NCBI GenBank assembly: GCA_016584305.1
Contig: JACEEZ010023000.1
Location: 141,116-205,115 of the forward strand
Reading direction: 5' to 3'
DNA: 64,000 nt
DNA from: Chionoecetes opilio
Taxonomy: Eukaryota > Arthropoda > Malacostraca > Decapoda > Majidae
The notes below the pieces were generated by a model that had not been told where the DNA came from, did no database searches, and saw nothing but the letters and a program-made list of their open reading frames with translations. Of the stretch, positions 21,296-34,360 are shown one piece after another. The translations under genes and the position numbers were made by a program. Every line of letters starts with the position of its first letter. Position 1 is the first letter of the stretch.

Positions 21296-21859
21296 TGTCA
21301 GTTAGTTTTTACTTCTAACATATATACTAACTTGCATAACTTTTACTAATGAATTACAACTAATATCACACAAGTGTCACACGTATTATAACTTCCATAC
21401 AGTATATTTGCATGTACTTAACATCAAAAGAAACAGTATATTTTTAGGAACATCTTAAACATATAATTATATATATATGTAATGTATATATAATTATATG
21501 TATATCTTTCCTGCTATGTTTCACCGTGAGACCCAGGAACACCTTGCTTTCCCTCTTAGCTCGAACCAAGTAGGTCACAGGACCAAATGTATAGCTATCA
21601 GCAGTAAGTTAGGTTCAACGACCCGTGTACGAGAGGAGACGAGAGGCCAGACAACGAGAGGAGAGGGTAGAACATCTCGGATCTCCACGCTACCAAGACG
21701 CACCTCTCAAGCGTTTATCCGAGACTCCCTGGCTGGTGTCACTACATAATTGGTTGTAAATATTCTATATTCATTATTGGACTTTAAATAAATGTGTACA
21801 AAGCTGGACGTACATATTTAACTCAACCCAAATAAGTCTACAAATATACCGACTTATAA
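21296..21859 (+). repeat. 5' LTR of Gypsy element 2
   Basis: Matches 29514-30077 closely up to about its last 230 bp, where the right copy shows a different kind of change (base runs replacing mixed sequence). It contains ACCAAGTAGGTCACAGGACC and GAGAGGCCAGA, shared by both. Confidence 0.9.
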
Positions 21860-21860
21860 A

Positions 21861-21875
21861 TGGTGGCTAAGCGGT
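21861..21875 (+). other. Primer-binding site of Gypsy element 2
   Basis: TGGTGGCTAAGCGG begins at 21861, directly after the LTR. It is complementary to a tRNA 3' end finishing in CCA. The tRNA is not assigned. Confidence 0.6.
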
Positions 21876-23018
21876 GTTAAGATACCCCACGCTGTCTACA
21901 AGCAACACTACAAGCCAAATCTACAAAAGATTACCAAACTCCGGCCATTCTACAGCTTTCCACGTCTACCAAGATTATACGCCGATCTTCTTCAAGCAAG
22001 TACAACAACAACCAGCCAGTACAACCATCAAGTAACAACCATTACCACAACCACAACCATCAACATGGCAACCTCCGTACCTCCAGCCAGCACAGCCGAG
22101 CCACAACCCTCGTTATCAAGCCGTAACTACCGCAACACAACAGCCAGCAACTAACTACAAGAATCTACAAGTCTACAAGCAGCAACTACAGAGGGACAGA
22201 GAGGCAGACGCACTACAATCAACTCAGCACATTCCGCAGTCACGAGGTCAACAGAGCTCCACAGCCACCCAACCACCGCTGCCGGACAACATCTCAGCTC
22301 ACGACCCCTACTTCTCCAGCCGCACCGCTACACCGGATACGCAACACAGATCTTCTCATCATGGCCCACCGCAACACAACAACCTGCCCCTCCCACAACT
22401 TAATACCCTCAAGCAACAAAGCAACACAACACCCTTGGACAGAAACACAACCAGCTGCCCCCACCACCCCCTACCTTCCGAGCGAATAACGCTTACTCTG
22501 CCACCCACCCTGCAACACCCCTCCCTGCCGCCCAGCGCCTTTGACACAACACTGCCACTACCACTTGCTAACCTCCACCCGTCCCACACTATGGACTTAA
22601 GCGCGTGCCCCACCACACAACTGTCTGAGTATATATTTAATATTTCTTATTTGTGTATGTATATGTTATTTTTTTTTCTGATATGAACTTTTTAACAGAT
22701 TGTCTGTATCCAGCCAAGGTACTTCCATCATCCATGCACCCATCCACTGGTGTTCATCCATCATCCTGGCACTCCACCATCCGTCGGTCACCAGGCCCTC
22801 ACCTAATCATTCACCAATGCTAGTAGCAAACAGCTAAGTAATTTTTACAGTTTTGGGCAGTTATACAGTTGTAGGTATTACACAAGTGTTACATTATTAC
22901 ATTACATTACATTAGTGTCTCACACAGTGACGTTCACATCTACACCACGTTTCTAGACAATTTTTAACGTTATAAATTTTATAGTGCTATTTTAACATAC
23001 ATTTACATTTACATTACA
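21876..23018 (+). other. Leader of Gypsy element 2
   Basis: About 1.1 kb of C/A-rich sequence (ACAACC, CAGCCAGCA words) with no open frame beyond about 80 codons. A capsid-like gag domain is not seen here, so either the normal gag N-terminus has decayed or the leader is unusually long. Confidence 0.5.
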
Positions 23019-23393
23019 ATGGCTACGTACAATACATCTGTACAGACACCGTCATGTCACTTAAATCATGGTGCACAGCAAACAGCTATCTATCCTTCAT
23101 ATTATAGGCGAAGTGCTAGACCGCATTATTTTCAAAACTTTTTCCCTACAACACACGGTAAGAGTAGATATTCTTACCGCTATATGCAACATAAGCATTT
23201 CACAAGTCCACCTTATCAGGTGAAGCGACGTTATCAACGTCATGATAGCTACAATTACGCACGTACTAGTTATTTTTGTGTGTTTTGTAAAGTTCCAAGA
23301 CATACTCTGTCACATTGTAGATCAATAGACTACAACAGATACATACTTTACAAGAAAACAGTATTGTGTATATCATATTTCCTGGAGTCATAA
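23019..23393 (+). CDS. gag: Gypsy element 2 gag remnant with CCHC zinc knuckle
   Basis: A 124-codon frame from ATG at 23019, very rich in Tyr, His, Arg and Pro (a basic, nucleic-acid-binding composition). It carries CVFCKVPRHTLSHC near residues 87-100, an exact CX2CX4HX4C knuckle as in retroelement nucleocapsids. No capsid domain precedes it. Most likely this is the nucleocapsid part of gag. The protease frame follows 330 bp later. Confidence 0.7.
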   Translation: MATYNTSVQTPSCHLNHGAQQTAIYPSYYRRSARPHYFQNFFPTTHGKSRYSYRYMQHKHFTSPPYQVKRRYQRHDSYNYARTSYFCVFCKVPRHTLSHCRSIDYNRYILYKKTVLCISYFLES

Positions 23394-23723
23394 CTCTGAC
23401 CAGTGCCGTTATTTGCAACACAGGCAACAACACTTATTCCCTCCCGCCGACGGAGGCAGGTTTAGGCAAAATACACAACGCCCCTCCGTTACACATGTTC
23501 CTCATGGTGACGCACACAATGTGAATGTAATACAGGGTTCCCCAGAGATTAACATAGAAAGGCAATATTTTCCTTTACCCATGCCAGACAAGGTTTAAAA
23601 CCTATCATTACAGTTCATACACTGAACAAACATTACAGGATACCTTCGTAGTGACATTACTGCAAATGATGAAACTTAGTTTGAGGTATTTATAGGTACA
23701 TCTACTTTATCGAAGTTCTCACT

Positions 23724-24158
23724 GTGCCTGTCTTACACAAGGACAAGCAATTAACTGCTTTTATGGACACAGGTGCAGGAGCAAATATTATGGACATATA
23801 TACACTGAATGCATTACGTAAAGAAACGAGGTCTGTCCTTTTCTTAGAGCCTCCGTCCATCAGACTGACAGGTTTAGATAGCAAGAAATTCCCTGTCATT
23901 GGTAAAGTATGGCTTCACTTAAAATTTGAGGAATTCGTGCCTGCAAGCCCTATCTGTTTCCATATATCACAGGGATTATCATTCCCTGCTGACCTCCTGA
24001 TAGGTATTTCAACAATGCGAGATGAATGCATTGAAGTTTGTCCACACTTACACGGGATTAGGTATTATGGAACATATATACCCGAAGTCAAAAATCCTTC
24101 CCCAGTGCTTACATTTAGTTCTGCAATAGTGAAAGCTCCTGAAATTAACGTAAACTAA
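23724..24158 (+). CDS. pol: Gypsy element 2 aspartic protease region
   Basis: A 144-codon frame with FMDTGAGANIMD near residues 13-24, the DTG(A/S) active site of retroelement aspartic proteases, and LLIG (FPADLLIGIS) near residue 91, the usual second hallmark. It is followed by a frame of 148 codons (24168-24614) without recognised motifs that fits the linker to RT. It would cut the Gag-Pol precursor as a dimer. The ATG is probably internal to a longer original reading frame. Confidence 0.75.
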   Translation: MPVLHKDKQLTAFMDTGAGANIMDIYTLNALRKETRSVLFLEPPSIRLTGLDSKKFPVIGKVWLHLKFEEFVPASPICFHISQGLSFPADLLIGISTMRDECIEVCPHLHGIRYYGTYIPEVKNPSPVLTFSSAIVKAPEINVN

Positions 24159-24799
24159 TTAACTAGCGTGCCCAAGCGGCCATCAGCGGTGACAGCTCAC
24201 ATTGAAATAAATTCACCGTGTAACACTGAAACTGATTCCTGTTCTACCCCGACTGTTCTCTGTCCTTCGCAAGATTCAGAGACGCTTCGTGGCTGTCTGG
24301 TGAAAGACGTTTCACTAAACGGCCGCGAATCTCTTTTGGTATCTCTGAAACTTGCCGGTGTGAATGGTGAATGCGAAGCAATATGTTTGAGTGAATCAGT
24401 ACGAGTGAAGACTCTTTTCATGGAATCAGCTTTGTGCAGTGTTAACACCAAGGGCATTACTAAAATGTACATTCATAATAAGTCACCGTGCACTCAAAAG
24501 CTGCACATAGGAACGTACTTAGCAGATTTCGTAGTCACCCCCAGCGCGCATAGGTCTGATTGCGACTTGCCAGTTTGTTCCCATTTTATCAACTGGAGAC
24601 CCCCCTGCCACTGATCAGCACAGTGTGTACAGGATGCATTTAGTCCTTCCTTAGAGGATATGGATTTCCAGAGTCAAAGCAAAACACTATTGCAAGTACT
24701 AACTGCAAAAACATGACACAATTGCCATACAAGGGGATTCTTTAGGCACGACAAACCTTATTACCATCACATTTTCCTTTGCTACCTGACACAACAACC

Positions 24800-26180
24800 T
24801 ATCTAATCCAGCATATAGGTTACCCCACTACAAAAGTCTATACTTGATGGGATGGTTAAGAAAATGTTAGAGGTGATGTCATTGAACCCTCCACCAGCCC
24901 ATGGAATTTCCATTATTTTGGATCCCTAAAAAAAACAGGCGATTGGCGACCGGTCGTAGGGCTATCGGCGCCTCAAAGATGTTTGTCAAGTAACCAGGTA
25001 TCCTCTACCTGTATTGCAGGATATTCTGATGTCCATAGGGCCTGATAAGAAAGTGTTCTCTACACTCGACCTTGTCAGTGGATACTGGCAGGTCCCATTA
25101 GATGAGGTATCTAAGGACCTCACAGCGTTCAGTACTCCTTCAGGCCATTACGCTTTCAAAATGCTACCATTTGGAATAGCAGGCGCACCGCTAGCTTTTC
25201 AATATCTAATCAACACTGTTTTCTCGGAATTACTAGGAGATACAGTTTTTGCATTCCTGGACGACATAGTTATTTGTACCCCCGACACAAACTCTCACCT
25301 AAGAATACTAGACAGAGTACTTTCTAAACTCAAAGATGCTAATTTGAAGGTTAAACTAATAAAATGTTCCTTCATGAAGAAACAAATTTCTTTCTTGGGT
25401 CATGTTTTGGATGCCAATGGTTTGCACAACGTCAAGGGTAGATGCAATGATAAATTTTCCAACCCCTAAAAATGTCAAAGCCTTAAGAAGTTTTTTGGGC
25501 CTCAGTGGTTTTTACAGACAATTTATTATGGATTACTCACGAATTGCAAGTCCACTATCACATCTCTTAAAGAAAGATGTAGAATTTTCATGGGAAGCTC
25601 TTTTCATGAAGAGCAAGCATTTTCTAAATTAAAGGCATTGTTGTGTGATGCCCCAGTCCTTGCTTACCCTGATTATACACGTCAGTTTACACTCTTCACT
25701 GATGCATCAGATGTAGGCCTTGGTGCTGTTCTGATGCAGAAGGATGATAGAGGTAAATGACGTGCATTAGCTTATGCCAGCAGAGCTCTTAATCCCGCAG
25801 AGTGTAACTATTCAACCACCCAAAAGGAAGCTCTGGCGGTCGTATGGTCTTTAAAGCATTTCAAATCTGTAATTTATGGGTACAACATTCTTGTTAAAAC
25901 AGACCATGCACCTGTAGTAGAATTATTCAAATTTAAGGAACTGTTTAGGCAATTTGCACGTTGGCGCCTGCCGATACTAGACTTCCACCCAAAATTTGAG
26001 TATCTTCCAGGCAAAGTAAATTTCGTTGCTGACTCATTGTCACGGAATATTGCGCTTGTAACCGCAACACCTGAACAACCAAAACATGACAACCAAATCG
26101 CTATTCCCAACATTGAGGAGGAACAGCGAAATGATTCCTTCTGTGCTCCCATCATTTACTACTTGGAGTCAGGGGGATGA
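24800..26180 (+). pseudogene. pol: Gypsy element 2 reverse transcriptase-RNase H, broken
   Basis: From about 24960 the frame reads VTRYPLPVLQDIL, then STLDLVSGYWQVPLDEVSKD, LPFGIAGAPLAFQ and the catalytic FLDDIVI box (about 25255-25275, Phe in place of the common Tyr), then FLGHVLDANG. A frameshift near 25440 leads to LRSFLGLSGFYRQFI. RNase H follows with LFTDASDVGLGAVLMQKD, a stop at about 25758, then ALAYASRALNP, QKEALAVVWSLKHF, VKTDHAPV and FVADSLSRN near 26045. The order and motifs are those of Ty3/Gypsy. At least one frameshift and two stops prevent a full enzyme. Confidence 0.88.
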
Positions 26181-26289
26181 AACAAAATTGGGCCAAAATT
26201 ACCTGTCCCAACTTCCTGAGTTTAGGCTACATTACAAACCCTTTGGTGCGAGATACATATCTCACGACAGGACAGGAACCTAAACGGGC

Positions 26290-27493
26290 CCGGTTACACA
26301 GCTGATAGTACCTTCTACACTTATACCAAGATTTCTTTCCCTTTTACATGATTCTAGCCTTGCAGGTCACCCAGGGAAGATAGATTTTTTGCACCAAGCA
26401 CGTTTATAATACTTTTGGCCATTCATGCGCCGTGATATTTTTGCTCACATAGATAAATGTCCGTCATGGGGCTGAACAAGGGTTCAGTTTTGGTTTAACC
26501 TGCCCCTATGCTACCTTATCCTACACCTAAAGGACCTTGGGGGACAATAGCCATAGAAATTGCTAAAACTCCCACTAACATAATCTGGTTCTCATACTTG
26601 TTAGTAGCCATTGATCATTTTTCTAGATTTTCAGTTTTGGGCCCACTGAAAGGACAAAACCGGGTCTAACAGCTGCTAAAGCACTTACGGATGAAGTGTT
26701 CTTTAAATTCAATAAACCCCTCCACATTTCTCTCGGTCAATGGTGCCGAGTTTAACAATCAAATTCTCACTGAAATTTGCAAACTTTTCACATAAATAAA
26801 TGTAACATAATAGCTATCACCCTACCAGCAACGGCATGGGAGAAAACAAAATAGGAAGACTATACAACTTCTGAAGTATTAGCTCAACCCTTCAGTTCAC
26901 ACTGGGATGAATGGATGCCACAAGTATCTGCCACACTTAAATCTTCCTTAAAACAAGTCTACATGTGAACACCAACATTTCATTGTATTTGGGCAAGACA
27001 AAAGACTAAACCTTACAATATTCTAGAGCAGAGTACACAGCCAATATATAAATTTTTATGACTACGTAACAGTTAGAGTGGCTGATTTTCAGAAAATATA
27101 CAAGTGTGTCAAGATGCTATTGATTTGTCCAGAGAGGACATGATAAAATACCAATGCCCATACACAGCAGAAAAGCCAATTGCTATAGGTGATGTGTATA
27201 CTTTCAGGTTTCACAATTAACGTCAAAGTTTGATTTTTACATTTGAAGGACCCTTTCAGGTCATTGCCATTGGGAAACATGGACACAAAATAAAATTACA
27301 GCATATTTATAATACCAAAGCAAAGACAGTACATATTGACCAGGTTAAACGAGTAGCTAGAGGATTAGATACAGGTGAAGAATTGCCATGCCCAAATACT
27401 AAAACACAGGACACACCTGTAGTTAATGATGACACACACACTGCTACAAATAATTACCGTCAAAAATTGCGGTCACACACGCAGAAACAGTAG
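26290..27493 (+). pseudogene. pol: Gypsy element 2 integrase, broken
   Basis: The N-terminal zinc-finger region reads HDSSLAGHPGKIDFLHQA at about 26345, with FMRRDIFAHIDKC following after a stop. The catalytic core is recognisable only in pieces (VAIDHFSRFSV-like near 26605, NGAEFNN-like near 26745). The C-terminal module is intact in the frame 27230-27493: GPFQVIAIGKHGHKIKLQH followed by VHIDQVKRV, a GPY/F-type domain. Several stops and shifts lie between, so it is inactive as read. Confidence 0.75.
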
Positions 27494-29513
27494 TGTCATT
27501 CCATTCCATACCATTCAATCATTACATTTTATAAACAGTTCACCTGATTATTTCACAATTACCATGTATTCGATATTTTAATGTGTGTTGTTCTCTTTTT
27601 AGGAAAAGGTCTACACAACACACTAAGCCAATGTTATATACTCTTGAAAATACTTAACATTGGAGTTTTACGATTTTTTTTTTTTTGGTTTAGCTACATA
27701 TTGTTCTGACCAACTACTAGTAGAAACTGATATAGTTTCCATGTTTACCTTGTAACTCTTGCACGATAGAAACTCTAATGGATAGCAGAACCTAGATAAC
27801 CTATGTATATCTCTTTACATTAGAATACTATTAGTAAAATGTTAAAGTTGCACCCCCAGTGCATTGCATTACATTCATTCTTCCTCAATTGAAGGAATTA
27901 TTACGCACTTATTGTTGAAAAAACATTATTTAATTGCATGAAATACTAACCCATTGTATTAATACTAACCCATGTATTTAAAAGCATACGTGAATTAAAA
28001 TTCACTACAGAATATGAATTACTTACGTCTTCCTGTTTGTAAACCACGATCACTATTTGAATGATAGGATTGTGTACTTTCTAACATACTAATCTAGGTA
28101 CTATATGCATGACAAGCAGTGCCCCCAGAACTTTTTTACATACATGATGCTCACATGTATTACCTATGTACAACTAACTAACCATTTATCATTACTTACT
28201 AACAAATTCAACTCGCAGAGAAATTAAAGAATAAAATACTGGTCCAATACGACCTCAGAAAAAATTGATTGATACAGTTAAACTTATCTCTCTTAACATT
28301 GTTCACCCTTGACGATTATAAATTTTATTACTCACGGCTGAAATTTTCTTCCTTTTCCCGTAAGGGTTGATAAAGCATTTCCTTTGCTACCGCATGGCAC
28401 TATCACATATTTGAAATTTTATACCCTATCTAGAAATTTTACATGGTTCTTTGTTCAATGTAACTTTACCATCTACCTCCTTGCTGATCTCTGAGAACTC
28501 CATGCTTGTTTCAGACACTTTGTCTCCTTTCATGGCAGATACGGTAAATATCATATCAATCTGTGCCCAGTTTTTTTTTCCAGTTTAAAAGTTTCAGCTG
28601 TAGCATATAAAATTTGCCCTAATGAGGATTGGTTAATGACATTAAATGTCTCATAATCAACAAATCTTAAATTTTTATTCACCTGAGTGACAGTTTCCTG
28701 TCCTCATGCATATTCCATACTTTAATGGTTAATCATGCTTCTTTAGCACATGATTCTTACAAGTTCAATACAAGAGTGCTCATCACTCTACCTGTTATAC
28801 ATCGCCATGTTTTCTGAAGTTCATTCAAATATGTAAACTTCATTTAATTTCTCTGCCAGTCAGTTTTACATTCGATGATGTCAAAATATTTTCTACAATA
28901 GCATTGAATTATTATCGTTTATGTATGATTTTTTTTGGCAAACTTGGATTTGCCCGCACACAATGCAAACACAGCAGCAGCTCTACAGTCAGACGAGCCT
29001 TCGTCATTACTTGACACATTCATGGTTTTTAACGATTACTTGACGATTTAAGTTTACAATTTCATTACTTGAAATTTTAAGTTCTCAATTTTTCCCTGTA
29101 ATTTTCACAGCTACTTTCGCTGACAGTTGAGCTTGCTAGCTACCGTCTACGGTACACGTACACTTGCTACACTTTACACTTAACATTTATTAACAGTGAT
29201 ATTTTTCACATTGTGGATTTACCCACACTAGTACTACATTATATATATTATATAAAATATATTATATTAATATAATAATTTTTTCTCGGCCTGTCATTTT
29301 CTTTGAGTTGAACATCATGTAATCCATTGTTTTCCAAATTTTTCTGTGTATTTAGCTCAGATTTTACTCACTTTTAGCGATAGGAATCAAGCTTTGGGAA
29401 GTTTAGAGTTTATATTTTATATTTTTATTTTTAGTTAGGTGTACCATTTTTTTTTTCCCCAGCAAAATTCTTCTGTGCCTAATTTGAGGACAAATTATAT
29501 AGCGGCCGAGCAA
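27494..29513 (+). other. ORF-poor 3' region of Gypsy element 2
   Basis: About 2 kb of AT-rich sequence between integrase and the 3' LTR with no usable open frame. By position it could be a decayed third gene or a long 3' untranslated region. I see no motif that decides. Confidence 0.45.
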
Positions 29514-30077
29514 TGTCAGTCAGTTTTTACTTCTAACATATACTAACTTGCATAACTTTTTACTAATGAATTACACTAATATCACAACAAGTGTCACACG
29601 TATTATAACTTCCATACAGTATATTTGCATGTACTTAACATCAAAAGAAACCGTATATTTTTAGGAACATCTTAACATTAAAATATATATATGTAATTTT
29701 ATATATAATTATATGTATATCTTCCTGCTATGTTCACCGTGAGACCAGGAACACCTTGCATTCTCTTAGCTCGAACCAAGTAGGTCACAGGACCAAATGT
29801 ATAGCTATCAGCAGTAAGTTAGGTTCAACGACCCGGGTACGAGGGGAGACGAGAGGCCAGAAACGAGAGGAGAGGGTAGAACTCTCGGATCCCCCACGCT
29901 CCCAAAGACGCACCTCTCAAGCTTTTAAATTCCGAGACTCCCTGGCGGGTGTCACAAACATAAGGGGTTTTAAATATTCTATTTATTAGGGGTTTTTTAA
30001 AATATAATGTTAAAAAGTTTGGACGGGCATTTTTAAAATCACCCCCCAAAATAAGTCTAAAATATACCGACTTATAA
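29514..30077 (+). repeat. 3' LTR of Gypsy element 2
   Basis: Pairs with 21296-21859. The first 320 bp are clean. From about 29836 the changes become runs of one base, as in the following low-quality block. Confidence 0.9.
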
Positions 30078-31789
30078 TCACATTTTATTTCCCTATGCAA
30101 AATTTTCCAAAAAAACAATTCTCGGTGGAAATTTTTTCTTTTCATTTTCATATCTAAAACACTACCCCCAGAAGGAAAAAGGGGGAAATGGGGGGGGAGG
30201 GGGGGTGGAGGAAAGGGGGGCGCAGGGTGGGGGGTGGCGACGAGCTGGCTTTTGGTAGCGGGTCCAGGGCGGGAAAGCCAGCAACAAAGGTATTTGGGGC
30301 CCAGAAACCGACGTCTTCCGAACTTCGTTTCCTAACGCCCAAAAAGGGGGCTAAAAAGCCCCCCTTTTTGGGTTCCGTTAACGTTTTGGGAAAAGGCGCT
30401 GCCGGGGTTTAAGGCGAGGAAATTGACGCCCATCAAGCCCCGTCACCCAGCCCCGCCAATGAAAAAAACATTTTTTAAAACTTCTGGGCCCAACCCACAA
30501 GTCAGGGACATTTTCCGGGGAAAATGGCTGCCAGACTGCCTCTCCCCCTTGCCCCCCGTCATCCCCAAAACAAATTTCCCTCGTTTTTTTTCGGAATGTT
30601 GCTTTTTAAAGGGATTTTTAAATTTGAAAGGGAAAAAGATGTATAAGTAAAGAGCCTGTGTTGAAAGGTTTTTTGGTGGTAAAAGGGGTTTCATGTGTGG
30701 GGGGTTTAAAAATAGTGAATTTTTGGGTGATATGGGGAGGCCCGGGGGGCAAGGCCTCCCGTCACCTCCCTTTTCCCCCCACCCAGTCCCCTTCATCATA
30801 AATTTTTAAAAATACCCTTTTTTTAAGGGGACACACGGGGGCTACTTTTGATTTAAAAAAATGAAAAATATTTTATAGAATCTCCCCATAATCATAAGTT
30901 GTATAATAAGGGAGAAATAAAACTTTTAAATTTCCCCCCCAAACCTACAGGGGGGCGGAGGAGCGGCGGTTTCCAGCGGCCCCCCAAACCCCCTAAAAAA
31001 CTTTTGAGAAAAAAACCCGCAGTTACCCGGGCCTCACCTGTCCCTTTTCCTGAAGAAGACAGTAAAGTTTCCCAGGGCCTGTGATAGCACCAGGGATCAT
31101 GGGGATTCCTAAAGGGGGTTTTCTCGCCCCCCTACTAAATTTTACCAAAGAAATCTATCCCCCCCCCCTTGTGAATTTTGGTTTTTGAATCCCCCCTCAC
31201 GGGCTTCAGGGCCTGCTGCTGTTGGCGGGCTACCAAAGGGCCGTGCTGCCAGACTAGATGATTCCCTTGCTTGTTTTTAAACCCTTCTTTACTCATATAT
31301 ATAAATTTAATATCCATCCAAATGCAATCAAAAATGTCTCCATTCACCTATAAAAAAAATATTTCAAAGAAATCCCAAGCAATAATGGGCATTTCTGGAG
31401 ACTTCCGCCCTTTTCTGCAAATTTCCCGGTCTTGGCAGTCTTTGGGGCCAGTGGGCCCAATTTAAAGGGACGAAATCAAAGGGAATTTTTCCCGCGCTGG
31501 GGGTTCCGCCCGTTGGACTAAACCCGCCCAAAAAAAAGGTTTTTTAAAGTTTTTGGGGGTTCGGGCCCAGGGGTTTTGGTTTCCAGAAGGTTGTTTTTTC
31601 CCGGATGCCATGTTAGGGGCGCCCAGGGGTTTAGATTTTTTACTTTTCATTTCATCCCCCGCCCCGGAGGGGGCAAACAGTTTGGGCCCCCGGTCCTGCC
31701 TCCCCCAAAGCCGACCCCAGGGCCCGGAGATTTCCGTGGCGGATTAATTCCCCGTTGGATACTCTGGGTGGTTTTAACCCAATCATCTT

Positions 31790-33050
31790 CATCTTTAAAA
31801 ACATTTTTTTCCCCTCTTCTTCCCTGTTTTTCCCTTAAAAGTATATTTTTTGGGGCGTCGTATTACCCAGTAATGTGAATATATATAAGCCCCTCGATGA
31901 GAGACGAATCTTCTTGTAAATCAAGGAAGCGTGGTTTTTGCTTGTTAGGGTTTTGGAGGTATACAGGGCGTGGCGTTCTGTCAGGAGGCCTTGCCTTGAA
32001 AACCCCTTTTGTCACCGGGCAGCCCCGGAAATCCAACTGTAACGGCAGCATTTTATTTTTTCCGTCAGGAGGGGCCTGGACACACCCCCAGTCAGGGGGA
32101 ACGAAAACCAGCTGAGGCAGGGCCTTCTCAACCCCCTTTGTTTTTCGCCCAGGGGGGCAGCCTGTCCCTCCAAAATATGGGTGAAAATGCATCCCCCCCC
32201 TTGTAGCGAAAATGATTTGTTCTCCGCCCGGAAGCACCCTAGCTGCCATTCCTCAGTAAAGAGGCAGCTCGGCAATCTCACCATGTACGCCCTTTCTTTT
32301 TGTTCTCATTTTTTTTATAATTTTTCTCCCCTTTTCACTGTTTTTTTTAAAGTATATCTTTTCCCGTTCGTTCCCCCGAAATGTGAATTGATATAAGCGC
32401 ACCTCGATGAAAAATTTAAATTTACTGAAACGAATCCTATATTGTAAAAAAAGGGTTTTAAAGGGCGTAGTTTTTCCCTGTTAACTTTTGGCCCTTTCCC
32501 TTGTTTTACCTAGTACATTTTAGCTATAGGTAGCAGGGCATGACAGGTTTCGGGCTTTCCCCTTTTTTCCCCTTTTCCCAAAAGAATTAATTTTTTTAAT
32601 TTTTAGTGATTTCCCTTTGTTTAATATTACTTTTCCCCTTATCTGAGGAAATCTTCGTATTTAAATTGTCATCGGCCCTTTGCTGGTATTTCCCTAGTAG
32701 CCTACTATATAGCCCCAAATTAAAAAGGGTTTTCTAGAATGGAAATTCATTCTCAAACAAAAAGCCCCCATACATATTTTGGTGACACTAGTTGGTGGAA
32801 ATAAAAAAATCGCTCTAGTGAATTTTTATCACTTTAAAATTTTGTCTAAAATAGGTACCGTTTTCCCATATCCCCATAGTGAACCTGGAACTGTTGAGTA
32901 CAGTAAGGTTTTAAAGCTTGAAATGTAATTACCCCCATCCCAAAGGGTGCAGAAATGCTGGGTGCTAATTTGCATTTGTTGACAATTCGGGATAATTGGG
33001 GCCCCAATTAGCACATTCGTAATTAAACTTCCTTATTTTAAACCCCCCTA
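31790..33050 (-). repeat. Degraded inverted copy of the 35.4-38.4 kb segment
   Basis: Read on the minus strand this follows 35400-36172 and then 38107-38400 in order: CATTCGTAATTA.. (33020), AACTGTTGAGTACAGTAAGG (32890), TATAGGTAGCAGGGCATGAC (32530), GCTGCCATTCCTCAGT (32240) and GAGACGAATCTTCTTGT (31910). It lacks both the LINE (site near 32222) and the pogo element (site near 32512). Confidence 0.8.
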
Positions 33051-34360
33051 AGGGAATTTCCCATGGGTGTTTGACCTAAGTTTTTTAAATTCTCAATGAT
33101 GAAAACTGCAAGATGCTTTCTGTGTAAAATTTTTTTTTTTTGTCCATAAAATTTTTCTAATTACATTTGATTTGGTATGTCACGAAATTACAATATATTC
33201 CCCATTTGAAAATAGCATATGTTCTAAATCAAAAACAAAAAAACTTTTTGAATTTTTAAAATTTTTCTAAATAAACATTTTGTTCTTTAAATCAACAATT
33301 TGCACTGTGCAAAAAGGAGTTTTCGTGGAAATGGCTGACCTTTTAAGTCAATAATGAAAAATCGTTCCCCGGTCAACTACAAAAATAGAGATGCCTTTTT
33401 TATCGGTTTTTTGAGGTTTTTCAGTGCCAAAAGGGTCATGAGAGGCCCGAAGAACCGGGGAAAGGGTCCCAAATTTCTACCAGTTGACTTTGACCCCACC
33501 TTTACCCGGGGCACGCAGCCATCATGAAGCCAAAAAAAAACAAGCGGGAGCTCTCCCAACTACTCGGTACTAAACTATGGATTTTTAAAATAAATTTTGT
33601 GGTTTTTCCCCCCTCAAAAAATTTAAAACGAAAAAAAAAAAAAAAATACAAAGGTTAGCAAAAAATGGGTCTAGTTGAAAAAATTTTAACCCCAGGAGGA
33701 AAGGCAAATTCCAACCTTTGGAAAAAGAACAATGGGAGAGGGAAAACCCAACAACAAGATATGTATTAAACCCGATAAATGGCTTGGAAGAAGTTGACAG
33801 AAATAACCTGCTAGTAAGAGAAGAAAAAAATCGGGATATTTGAAAGGGGGCCCCAAGGAAAAAATTGGAAAAGAAAACATGTACCGTAAAAAAACAGTTG
33901 TCGCTAGCCCCAAAAATTACGAAATTTTAGGGATGCTACCCAATTTGTATGTGCCACTGAAAAATAAAACAGTATTTTTTATCATGAATGTATAAACTAC
34001 CCTGTTTCAGCGGGTTTTATGCTTTGTATTTTGCATGTTTATTTCGGGTTTTAAATTTTGCAACTTTTTTTTTTTTTGCGGGGACGACCCACGTCGGGAG
34101 GACACTCAGTAAATACTAAAAAACCCCAGATGGCGAACCCTTTTTTGTTGGTCGTAATCCCGTTGATATTTTTTTTAATTTATCATTTTTAGCCATAACT
34201 TTATGACACAGATGCAGACACAAAATGACAGACCCCCCAGATAAACCCCTTCTAACTTTCCCGGGAAAACATGGATGTAGAATGTAAGTATTAAGCCCCC
34301 TACACGTCTGTACATAGAAAAAAAAAATGTCCTGGGACTTTAGTGTTATCTACGGTAGTA
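33051..34360. other. Low-quality spacer with a degraded TIR-element copy
   Basis: 33930-34360, read on the minus strand, resembles the TIR element at 56687-57401 (GTGCCACTGAA, CTACCCTGTTTCAGCG, TTATCTACGGTAG). Nothing else recognised. Confidence 0.5.

Larger units (their letters stand above)
21296..30077 (+). mobile_element. Ty3/Gypsy LTR retrotransposon 2, decayed
   Basis: About 8.8 kb between LTRs at 21296-21859 and 29514-30077 (both about 564 bp, starting TGTCAGT). Order: LTR, primer site, long leader, gag zinc knuckle, protease, RT, RNase H, integrase, an ORF-poor 2-kb 3' region, LTR. The coding part has many stops and shifts, so it is dead as read. It is not closely related to element 1 by LTR sequence. 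The target duplication could not be read, since the right LTR ends in low-quality sequence. Confidence 0.9.

Noticed and set aside
22359..22686. Two 83-85-codon frames on opposite strands
   Set aside because: Low-complexity C/A-rich leader of Gypsy element 2 with no motif.
21296..30077. Target-site duplication for Gypsy element 2
   Set aside because: The right border lies in low-quality sequence; AATAC versus AATCA is too weak to call.
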